46,611 bases of DNA from a virus: the IMG/VR virus record IMGVR_UViG_3300032156_000999, positions 1 to 46,611 of that record; one strand, 5' to 3'. The position numbers and the translations under genes were made by a program. The notes below the pieces were generated by a model. The model worked only from the letters and a program-made list of their open reading frames with translations. It was not told the DNA's origin and ran no database searches. Below are positions 23,436 to 29,742 of the stretch, piece by piece. How positions within the stretch are numbered: position 1 is the stretch's first letter; each line of letters opens with the position of its first letter.

Positions 23436-24015
23436 GTTCAGGTGTATCGTCTCCGATCCTCCTTGGGAATATCCCGAAGGCTTCAACTCGCAGCCGCACG
23501 CGCACGACGGGCCAATCACGCATGACAAGCCGCTGCCGTATCCATCAATGACGGTGGAGGAAATCTGCGCGCTCCAGGTCTCCGCGCTCGCCGCCAAGGA
23601 CTGCCGACTCTGGCTGTGGACGACGGGCCGATACCTGCCTTATGCGTTCACAGTGATGAAAGCCTGGGGCTTCCGATACCGGCAAACGCTCGTCTGGCAC
23701 AAGCTCGACGGAAACATGGGCGGCGGGGTAGCTCCAAACTCTGCCGAGTTCCTGCTGGTGGGCGTGAAAGGAAACCCGCCGATCAAATCGAAGCTAAAGC
23801 AGTCGGTGTTCGCGTTCGCGAAAAGCGCGAAGCACTCGCGCAAGCCGAAGGAATGGCTGTGGCTCATAGAGCAGGTGGACGATGGGCCACGCTTGGAAAT
23901 GTTCGCTCGCCGGAAGCGTCCCGGCTGGCACGTCTGGGGCAACGAACTCGCCAACGACGTTGAACTGCCGCCGAACGACCAAGTGGAGCGACAGCCGCCA
24001 CCCCCGACACAATGA
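23353..24015 (+). CDS. MT-A70-type adenine methyltransferase (cassette 1)
   Basis: A 220-residue N6-adenine methyltransferase of the MT-A70 type. The catalytic DPPW is at residues 35-38, followed by the Rossmann-like elements LWLWTTGRYLPYAFTVM, GFRYRQTLVWHK, the 'PRLEMFARRKRPGW' end motif and WGNE. It would methylate adenine in DNA, perhaps shielding phage DNA from restriction. The first ~27 residues are encoded by site 15 and run straight into FRCIVSDPPW; the body lacks its own start. The tail after DVEL (PPNDQVER...) is from site 16. ATG 23371 with GGGGAG is an alternative start. Confidence 0.85.
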   Translation: MTGSAQMTFDCNVDAPRSPSFAPAPCSAFRCIVSDPPWEYPEGFNSQPHAHDGPITHDKPLPYPSMTVEEICALQVSALAAKDCRLWLWTTGRYLPYAFTVMKAWGFRYRQTLVWHKLDGNMGGGVAPNSAEFLLVGVKGNPPIKSKLKQSVFAFAKSAKHSRKPKEWLWLIEQVDDGPRLEMFARRKRPGWHVWGNELANDVELPPNDQVERQPPPPTQ

Positions 24016-24063
24016 AAACCCACGACTCAACTGGCGGCTGTTCGCTCGCACGCCTTGTTCGGC
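23970..24063 (-). repeat. attC-like site 16
   Basis: Boxes gccgaac (23970-23976) and gttcggc (24057-24063). ATGA at 24012-24015. Nearly identical to site 7 (GTGGAGCGACAGCCGCC / GGCGGCTGTTCGCTCGC arms), differing mainly in the left box. Confidence 0.87.
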
Positions 24064-24227
24064 GATTACTGAATCTGGATACTGAGATCATCGCCGTAAT
24101 AAGCGTCGTCATCTCGGTGCTGGCGCTGGCGCTGCAAGTGTGGGCGTTCCATGAGATGCACCGCGCGCGCGAGGCGCATCGCTCATATTCCACACTGACA
24201 AACCTAGAGAACACAAGGAAACAATGA
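24012..24227 (+). CDS. Small membrane protein with attC-encoded N-terminus
   Basis: A 71-residue frame. Residues 1-18 are from site 16. A very hydrophobic segment (about 25-46, IIAVISVVISVLALALQVW) then gives one membrane helix, followed by a charged tail. The body has no Met before the helix, so the start is the site's ATGA. It overlaps the minus-strand gene 24109-24387 by 119 bases; the two hydrophobic segments do not coincide. Both may be expressed, or only one is real. It ends in a further ATGA at 24224. Confidence 0.45.
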   Translation: MKTHDSTGGCSLARLVRRLLNLDTEIIAVISVVISVLALALQVWAFHEMHRAREAHRSYSTLTNLENTRKQ

Positions 24228-24387
24228 ACGCAGCCAGAGCCAACCACCGAGACAGTCGCGTTGACCGACGCTCTAACTCCAGTTTGGCGGCTATATGCCG
24301 TGGCGAGGTGGGTTTGTCGCCCGCGATCAACTCAATCAGAAGGCGCCGTGAGTGCCCCCTGAAGTCATCAAGTTCTTGGTCGGTCAT
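24109..24387 (-). CDS. Tail-anchored-like small membrane protein
   Basis: A 92-residue protein starting MTDQELDDFRGHS. A charged helical part (LLIELIAGDKPTSPRHIAAKL) is followed by a membrane segment (LALAAFIVSLCSLGLSVW) and a low-complexity tail. The order of parts and the SLCSL motif match the cassette protein at 19320-19538. Start 15 bases from the box of site 17, stop 45 bases from site 16, the normal packing of sense cassette genes. The low-complexity tail may be read antisense to the plus gene. Confidence 0.6.
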   Translation of the reverse strand: MTDQELDDFRGHSRRLLIELIAGDKPTSPRHIAAKLELERRSTRLSRWLALAAFIVSLCSLGLSVWNMSDAPRARGASHGTPTLAAPAPAPR

Positions 24388-24402
24388 ACGTGTTACACTT
24401 TC

Positions 24403-24494
24403 GCCGAACGCTTCGGATCAGAGACCCCGCCCATGATGACTCTCGATTGCAACCAAGACGCGAAGGCGGGGTTCTCTGCATCCGATTGTTCGGC
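24403..24494 (-). repeat. attC-like site 17
   Basis: Boxes gccgaac (24403-24409) and gttcggc (24488-24494). Arms GGATCAGAGACCCCGCC and GGCGGGGTTCTCTGCATCC. ATGA at 24433-24436. Same family as site 3. Confidence 0.86.
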
Positions 24495-25068
24495 ATTTCG
24501 GTGTATCGTCGCTGACCCTCCGTGGTGGTATAACCGCGACTGGGATGGAAGCTCTGGTAGAGGCTCACGCGGGCTGGTGCTTGGTGGTCGGTCAGTCGCG
24601 ATGCCATACGAGCAGATGAAGCTGGACGCAATCAAGGCGCTCCCAATCGGTTCAATGGCTGCTGAACAGTGCGACCTCTACCTGTGGGTGACTCAGAAGT
24701 ATCTGCCGGACGCCTTCGATGTTCTCGACGCTTGGGGCTTCCGCTACTGCCAAACGCTGACCTGGTGCAAGACGCCACGCGGCACGGGCCAAGGCGGACT
24801 CTACTGCCCGACAACCGAGTTCCTGATTCTGGGGCGCAAGGGAAAGATGCCCGACAAGAAGCGCGTGGACTCGACCTGGTGGAACGTGAAACGCCCGCAC
24901 AACTGCCACAGCGCGAAACCGGAGTTCTTCCAGGATATGATTGAGGCCATGAGCGACGCTCCCCGCCTCGAACTTTTCGCCCGCCGCAAACGGCTCGGCT
25001 GGCATCACTGGGGCAACGAAGTCGCCAGTGACGTAGAAATGCCGAACAAGCATTCAACCGAAACTTGA
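24433..25068 (+). CDS. MT-A70-type adenine methyltransferase (cassette 2)
   Basis: A 211-residue adenine methyltransferase of the MT-A70 type. DPPW is at residues 28-31; LYLWVTQKYLPDAFDVLDAWGF, YCQTLTWCKT and the PRLELFARRKRLGWHHWGNE ending align with the other cassette methyltransferase, but overall similarity is moderate, so it is not a recent duplicate. It also starts inside an attC site (17) and its body has no start codon before FRCIVADPPW. The stop is in or just after the terminal half-site. A longer frame upstream is not preferred because of the ATGA at 24433. Confidence 0.85.
   Translation: MMTLDCNQDAKAGFSASDCSAFRCIVADPPWWYNRDWDGSSGRGSRGLVLGGRSVAMPYEQMKLDAIKALPIGSMAAEQCDLYLWVTQKYLPDAFDVLDAWGFRYCQTLTWCKTPRGTGQGGLYCPTTEFLILGRKGKMPDKKRVDSTWWNVKRPHNCHSAKPEFFQDMIEAMSDAPRLELFARRKRLGWHHWGNEVASDVEMPNKHSTET
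25041..25060 (-). repeat. Terminal half attC-like site
   Basis: A box gccgaac (25041-25047) matches the right box of site 17, followed by AAGCATTCAACCG and then unrelated sequence with no partner box. It marks the right end of the array, as if the rest of the site, and any attI and integrase beyond it, had been lost, or as if this were the original insertion core. Confidence 0.6.
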
Positions 25069-25071
25069 CAG

Positions 25072-25365
25072 ATGCACGGGGATTGGAAAGGACCGTTCCG
25101 TAGGCGGATGCAACGTCGAGCATCGGAACGCGGGCGTCGTATGGCCGCTCGCAGATGGGCACTGGATCGCCAACGCCGCCAAAGGTTGGCCGCACTCAGG
25201 ACCGACCAATACCCGAACGCCATCGTTAAACGCATTGTGGTCATCTGGCACGAACGAGTTGTGCGTGAAACCACGATACGCACCTGGGATTCCGTCCGCG
25301 AAGCCCGACGCAAGGAACGAATGTGTCTGGCCCCGCTCGTAAATTCGACGATTACTGCCTCCTAA
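25072..25365 (+). CDS. Arg-rich hypothetical protein
   Basis: A 97-residue, very basic protein (MHGDWKGPFRRRMQRRASERGRR start) with a core 'RTDQYPNAIVKRIVVIWHERVVRETTIRTWDS' that looks like a small beta domain and a charged tail. It starts 3 bases after the methyltransferase stop and is the first gene right of the array. It could be a phage gene or an outer cassette whose attC was lost. Basic composition hints at nucleic acid binding. Not recognised. Confidence 0.55.
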   Translation: MHGDWKGPFRRRMQRRASERGRRMAARRWALDRQRRQRLAALRTDQYPNAIVKRIVVIWHERVVRETTIRTWDSVREARRKERMCLAPLVNSTITAS

Positions 25366-25450
25366 AATCGCCCTGACGAAGTTATTTTCGCTCCACTCGG
25401 TCCCACTCGGTCCCGGTTCGCACACTGCCTCTTTCCTTTTCTCAACGCCT

Positions 25451-25478
25451 GTGCTCTCTGGTTCAAGCACGGGCTTTT
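25451..25478 (+). terminator. Weak terminator-like hairpin
   Basis: In the 165-base gap before the scaffold gene, GTGCT (25451-25455) and AGCAC (25466-25470) can pair, followed by GGGCTTTT. The same gap holds a tandem decamer (ACTCGGTCCC twice, about 25396-25415). The stem is short, so this is a weak call; otherwise the gap shows no gene. Confidence 0.3.
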
Positions 25479-25530
25479 CTGAGTTTGCGCCCAAGAGCAA
25501 ACCCTGTTGCCCACTTGCTGGGCCAAAAGC

Positions 25531-26646
25531 ATGTCAAAGCAGTTATCATCTGCCCCGGATCCCGTGGCTCCGGCGCCAGCGACCAGCAAAGGTCGCGCTG
25601 GCGAATCGCCCGCGCCCGTTGCGGCCCCGCAGGCCACCAGCGATGAGGCGACGCTGAACGCCGATCTGCTCGAAGCGATCAGCGAGTTGCCCAGCCTGGC
25701 GTCTGAGACGCCTCCAGAACCCGATGCGGTTGAACCCGAGGTAGTGGCGACCGAAGGACCCGCCACCGCCGAGGATGATGCCGCCTCTGAATCCATTACC
25801 TCCGATTCCGACGAACCCAGCGAACCCGAGACCGAACCCGAGGAGGATGAAGCGGCCCGGAAAGATTGGCCGGTCAAGGCCAAGCGGCGTCTATCGAAAC
25901 TGGTTAAACGGGTGAAAGCACTCGAAAGCCAGCTCGAAGGGGCCGACCAGTTGCGTGTGGAACGTGACCGGCTCCAGGCCGAACTGGCCAGCGCCCAGAC
26001 GCCCCCAGAACCGGCTCCAGCCGAATCCGCCCCGGCGCCAGAAGCCGCCCAGGCGCTTCCGCCCGGAGCGATCACAGCCGAAGAAGTGCGACGCGCGAGC
26101 GTGATCCAGAAGCTCACAGATGCTATCGCAAACATCGACAAGCATCCAGAAGGGATAACGGTCGATGGCGAGGAGTTATCTGCCGAGTATCTGACCCAGT
26201 TGCGTGAGCAATGGGTCGAGCAGCGTCTGATGGAGCGGCTCGAATTGCGGCAACACCGCGAACGAGTGGCTGCCTACGGGCAGAAACTGAACGCGGAAGC
26301 ATCCGAGCAACATCCATGGCTGAAGAACAGGGCCGATCCTCGCACACAGCAACTCGAACAGATCCTGGTCGCCTATCCGGGCGCCCGGAATTTTCCCGGT
26401 ATGCGCAAGGTGCTGGCCGACGCGATCGCTTATGAGGCGCTCAGGCAGGCCAAGGCCAAAGGCAACGGTTCGGCGCCACGCTCGGTCACTCCGCCACCGC
26501 GACAACCGGCTCGGCCGGCCGCGGCTCCGGCCGAGACGACACCCGCGAAGCCGAATCTCGGCGCGAAGTTCAAGAAATACGAGGGCAGTGGATCCAATGC
26601 AGACCTGGCCGATTTAGTGCCAGACCTGATCGAGACACGCGACTAA
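25531..26646 (+). CDS. Capsid scaffolding protein
   Basis: A 371-residue acidic protein directly before the major capsid gene. Residues 1-110 are Pro/Ala/Glu-rich and disordered. A coiled coil follows (about 115-150, KRRLSKLVKRVKALESQ), then another Pro-rich linker, a helical region (about 185-300) and a basic Pro-rich tail ending before DLVPDLIETRD. This profile and place fit a scaffold that guides procapsid assembly and is then removed. The ATG at 25531 is preferred over a TTG at 25507. Function is inferred from position and composition. Confidence 0.75.
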   Translation: MSKQLSSAPDPVAPAPATSKGRAGESPAPVAAPQATSDEATLNADLLEAISELPSLASETPPEPDAVEPEVVATEGPATAEDDAASESITSDSDEPSEPETEPEEDEAARKDWPVKAKRRLSKLVKRVKALESQLEGADQLRVERDRLQAELASAQTPPEPAPAESAPAPEAAQALPPGAITAEEVRRASVIQKLTDAIANIDKHPEGITVDGEELSAEYLTQLREQWVEQRLMERLELRQHRERVAAYGQKLNAEASEQHPWLKNRADPRTQQLEQILVAYPGARNFPGMRKVLADAIAYEALRQAKAKGNGSAPRSVTPPPRQPARPAAAPAETTPAKPNLGAKFKKYEGSGSNADLADLVPDLIETRD

Positions 26647-26674
26647 ACCAGCGTCCTTCAGGAGATTACAACAA

Positions 26675-27679
26675 ATGCTTTTGGAACGTAACCAGGTTGG
26701 AAAGCGCGAAATGCTTGCCAACATCATCTCGCGTGTCGATGCCAAGAACACGCCAGTAACCAGCATGATGGGGCGAGGTGAATCCCTATCCAACATGCTG
26801 TTCGAGTGGCAGATGGACGATTTCGAGTCCCCCGGCGAAGTGGCCGTGGAAGATGGAGTCGATGTCGATACCTTCTCGAACGCTTCCCCGAACCGAACCC
26901 GGGCTTCGATGTATGCCATGAAGATGCGCGACTCGGCTATGGTCTCGGATCTGGCGGAAAACGTGAGCGACGTGGCCGGTTTGAGCAAAGGCGAGCTGAG
27001 CGAGTCGATCATGAAGAAACTCAAGCGCCTGGCCCGCTGCATCGAAGCCTACATCTGCGGCGACCAGGATGCCCAACAAGGCGGAGCCGGCGTGGCCCAC
27101 AAAAGCCGTGGGCTCGGTTCATGGATTCAGACGGCAGCCCAGGGCGTCCTGCCCGTAGCCGCCGCGTTCCGCACGCCGGCCGCCAGTATCACAGCCGCAC
27201 CCACGGGAGGGCTAACCGAGGCCAATGTGAACACTGTTCTGGCCAGTATTTACGGCCAGACCGGCACAATCACGGATTTCAGATTTCCGTGCGGGCCGAC
27301 GCTGCGTCAGGTCTTCAGCACCTACACGCGCAGCGCGGGGGTGGGCGCCGGCACCACCAATCGCAGCTACAACACCAACTTCAACGGGACGGTCTCGAAC
27401 GTGGTGAACATTTTCGAGGGGGATTTCGGGACGTTGCACGTCATTCCCACCTTGTGGAATGCCGTCGAGTTGGCCGCTTTCGGTTCGCCTGCGGCGGGCA
27501 GCAACTTGTGCCGGGGTTACGCGCTCGATCCGAGCCTGCTGAAACTCCATTACAAGCGCCTGCCGCGCGTCAAGGAGTTGGAGGATCGCGGTGGAGGTCC
27601 ACGGTTTCTCGTGGATGCCATTCTCGGCTGGAGCGTGCTCAATCCGCTCGGCCTGGGAAAATTCAACGCGACCACATGA
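26675..27679 (+). CDS. Major capsid protein (SU10/DUF5309-like)
   Basis: A 334-residue HK97-fold-type major capsid protein. The start 'NQVGKREMLANIISRVDAKNTPVTSMM', the acidic Val-rich segment after it, 'NRTRASMYAMKMRDSAMVS' and the 'ALDPSLLKLHYKRLPRVKELEDRGGGPRFLV' C-terminus agree with capsid proteins of the SU10-like/DUF5309 group. A strong Shine-Dalgarno (CAGGAG, 26659-26664) stands 10 bases before the ATG, one of the clearest in the late operon, as expected for the most abundant virion protein. Confidence 0.85.
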   Translation: MLLERNQVGKREMLANIISRVDAKNTPVTSMMGRGESLSNMLFEWQMDDFESPGEVAVEDGVDVDTFSNASPNRTRASMYAMKMRDSAMVSDLAENVSDVAGLSKGELSESIMKKLKRLARCIEAYICGDQDAQQGGAGVAHKSRGLGSWIQTAAQGVLPVAAAFRTPAASITAAPTGGLTEANVNTVLASIYGQTGTITDFRFPCGPTLRQVFSTYTRSAGVGAGTTNRSYNTNFNGTVSNVVNIFEGDFGTLHVIPTLWNAVELAAFGSPAAGSNLCRGYALDPSLLKLHYKRLPRVKELEDRGGGPRFLVDAILGWSVLNPLGLGKFNATT

Positions 27680-27719
27680 CCGGATCGCCCACCATCACAA
27701 CAAACACAGAACATTGATT

Positions 27720-28238
27720 ATGAAAAAGTTCTATTCGCTCATTGGACTTCTCGGTTTGGCTGTCGCCTTGATGGCGGCGGATATTCGTCCTCTGCCCAAC
27801 GATGTGGCTGGCATGAACGGATTCACGCATGTCGGCAGGTTGAGCTATCTCGATCTGACGAATGGCGTGCTGCAGACCGAACTGCGCTGGCCCGCGTCGG
27901 GCTACGCTCCTACCGGAGCCGTCCTAAGCGCCGTCGGGTTCTTCCTCACGAAACCGTTCGCCACCACTGGCAGCAGCGACAGCAACCTGTGCACGATTGC
28001 CGTAGGGCAATGGGCCGCTCGGAATGCGGCCTTGGGGTATCATCATATCGGGTCGAACCCACCGATCTCGGGCACCTACACGAATCCGCTGTTGCCGTCG
28101 ATCGTGACGGCTTTCACCCAGGCATTCGTCACGACGCTGACATTTACGAACGTCAGCGTGCCGGCCACCGTCACCAACGGCGAGGTTTACATCTACTACC
28201 GGATTCTGCGACCAGACCGGCTCTGGGGAGCATACTGA
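27720..28238 (+). CDS. Secreted-type virion protein after capsid
   Basis: A 172-residue protein with a clear Sec-type signal peptide (KKFYSLIGLLGLAVALMA, cleavage likely near ADI at about 20) and a beta-rich, Thr/Asn-rich body. In this position phages often have a head decoration or completion protein, but a signal peptide is unexpected there. It could be displayed on the cell surface or on the capsid. No family recognised. Confidence 0.65.
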   Translation: MKKFYSLIGLLGLAVALMAADIRPLPNDVAGMNGFTHVGRLSYLDLTNGVLQTELRWPASGYAPTGAVLSAVGFFLTKPFATTGSSDSNLCTIAVGQWAARNAALGYHHIGSNPPISGTYTNPLLPSIVTAFTQAFVTTLTFTNVSVPATVTNGEVYIYYRILRPDRLWGAY

Positions 28239-28248
28239 CCCGCAGGCA

Positions 28249-28269
28249 CCGCCGAGGGTTGGCGGTTTT
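28249..28269 (+). terminator. Possible short terminator
   Basis: CCGCC (28249-28253) pairs with GGCGG (28261-28265), followed by TTTT, in the 60-base gap after the secreted virion protein. A weak stem that may only reduce transcription of downstream genes relative to capsid. Confidence 0.4.
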
Positions 28270-28298
28270 CCTGTCTGGCCGCCAATCCTCCTAGATCC

Positions 28299-28718
28299 AT
28301 GAGTGTCCTGCGCGATTTGCGAGTCGATCTGAAGGATCCCGGTTTGATCGAGGCCCTGCGGCAACTGGCGATTTTGGAGTGGACATGGAATTCGATCAAA
28401 GCACAGAGCGAGCAGGAACGTGTCGCCCGCGAATTGCCGGAAGCCCGGTGCCTCGATGGCATTGGCCAGATGTGCAGGCAAGTGCACGAATTCGCCTATC
28501 ACGATTGGGCGGCCAAGGAAGGCAGTTACGGTGTCTGGACCGATCGCAGTTTTAACCGGTATATGGATCGGGTGGCGCCAGAAACCAGGGTAAAAGCGGT
28601 TCGCTCGAAGGCCGGCATCGGGTTCGAGGGCCGAATTCATAGGCCGTTCCACGGCGAGAAACGGTTCGTGAAACGGTATCCGCCGAACCCAAACCCGACT
28701 CCTTCCGATCCATGTTGA
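28299..28718 (+). CDS. Hypothetical late protein, 139 residues
   Basis: Unrecognised, mostly helical soluble protein (MSVLRDLRVDLKDPGLIEALRQ; TWNSIKAQSEQERVARELPEA) with a basic C-terminal third and a Pro-rich end. No signal or membrane segment. It overlaps the adaptor gene by 7 bases. Position between capsid and adaptor suggests a head-completion or tail-attachment factor. Confidence 0.55.
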   Translation: MSVLRDLRVDLKDPGLIEALRQLAILEWTWNSIKAQSEQERVARELPEARCLDGIGQMCRQVHEFAYHDWAAKEGSYGVWTDRSFNRYMDRVAPETRVKAVRSKAGIGFEGRIHRPFHGEKRFVKRYPPNPNPTPSDPC

Positions 28719-29740
28719 CCGTAGCCTACGACGATCTGCTCAAAGGTATCACGTCGCTCTGGGGCGGGAAAGCGGAACTGCCATCCACGGAGATTTACGG
28801 GGCCATCCGCGGCGCCTTGGACCTGGCGCTGCAGCAGGCATGGGAAAGCGAATGGTGGCCCGAACTCATGCGCGGGGAAAGGCGCCAGTTCCGGGCCACT
28901 TGGGACGGCGCAACCGCTTATGCCGCGACCTCGGAGGTTTATGAACCCTATAGCGACAAGTACTATCAAGCACTCTACGCCACCACCAACAACTATCCGG
29001 TCACAGACTCGGGTGGAGGAGTGTATGTCACGGATTTCGTCCACTGGTATCCCTGCCAGGCCAGTTACAGTGGAGGAGATTACTCGGCATCGACGACATA
29101 CAATCCCGGTGACGTGGTTTACTACCCACTGACGCAGGCATTCTATGCCGCTCGCGGGGTCACTTTGGCGAACGCACCCACCGACACCGATTTCTGGGGT
29201 GTACTGACTCCACTGGACCGTTATGTGCCATGGAATCTGGCCGGCGCCACGCCCATAGGCGATGTGTTCGACGTGAAGACGGACAACCCCTTGGCGACCA
29301 CGAATTACGACGCACTGGACTGGGGATTATCATCCAACGGCGTCCAAGTGCGCGATGCAGTGACCGATTGTTGGATCGAGTTTCGGGCGCGTCGCCCGGA
29401 ACTCGTCGGCGAAGTCTACGACGATACGGTGGTATATGCCGTGGGCCATCAGGTGTGGTTCACGCCGACCAACGGGCGCGGGAACCTGTATGATTGCATT
29501 GCCACCACCACTGCCGGGGACGATCCCACCGACACCGGACATTGGGTGTTGGTGGAAATCCCGCGCATGTTCAAGGGTTTCCTGATCTGGGAAGCCTACG
29601 CCTGGCTGCTCAAGCCGGAAGACCAGGCGCAACAACGCACTGTAGCCCGGGAGATGGCCGAACATTACCTGGCGCTCGAAGCGGACAAGCTCTACCGGCA
29701 ATCCGCGCAAACCGCACCTCCATCCATAAAAACCTACTGA
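28712..29740 (+). CDS. Head-tail adaptor (tail tube A-like) protein
   Basis: A 342-residue protein. The N-terminal helical part (MLTVAYDDLLKGITSLWG, ALDLALQQAWESEWWP) and C-terminal 'MFKGFLIWEAYAWLLKPEDQAQQRT' helix resemble podovirus adaptors that bind the portal. Between them lies an insert of repeated Tyr-rich units ('YNPGDVVYYPLTQAFYAA', 'YAVGHQVWFTPTNG...') that look like carbohydrate-binding-type folds. So it probably links portal to tail and may also touch the cell surface. Call by pattern and position. Confidence 0.65.
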   Translation: MLTVAYDDLLKGITSLWGGKAELPSTEIYGAIRGALDLALQQAWESEWWPELMRGERRQFRATWDGATAYAATSEVYEPYSDKYYQALYATTNNYPVTDSGGGVYVTDFVHWYPCQASYSGGDYSASTTYNPGDVVYYPLTQAFYAARGVTLANAPTDTDFWGVLTPLDRYVPWNLAGATPIGDVFDVKTDNPLATTNYDALDWGLSSNGVQVRDAVTDCWIEFRARRPELVGEVYDDTVVYAVGHQVWFTPTNGRGNLYDCIATTTAGDDPTDTGHWVLVEIPRMFKGFLIWEAYAWLLKPEDQAQQRTVAREMAEHYLALEADKLYRQSAQTAPPSIKTY

Positions 29741-29742
29741 TT

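Larger units (their letters stand above)
18267..25060 (-). mobile_element. Integron-type cassette array without integrase (CALIN-like) inside a phage
   Basis: Seventeen attC-like sites of 92-126 bp plus a terminal half-site, spaced 216-628 bp apart, enclose small gene cassettes. Each site is an imperfect palindrome with 7-base boxes (left gccgaac type, right gttcggc type), an unpaired spacer and a paired inner stem with extra unpaired bases in one arm. On the minus strand the sites read GCCGAACAAGGCG-CTGGAGCG and end in CGTTCGGC, the layout of classical attC sites (AACAAnnCG ... CGTTRRRY), so minus is taken as the recombination orientation. Right box of site n matches left box of site n+1 exactly in 14 of 17 pairs and at 6 of 7 bases in the rest. 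No integron integrase or attI is seen. The array splits the late operon between portal and scaffold genes. Confidence 0.85.

Noticed and set aside
18267-25060. CRISPR array
   Set aside because: Repeats are 92-126 bp imperfect palindromes with variable loops and gene-bearing spacers of unequal length; no cas genes and no short identical repeats.
18267-25060. Insertion sequence or transposon
   Set aside because: No transposase frame, no terminal inverted repeats around the whole region and no target duplication seen.
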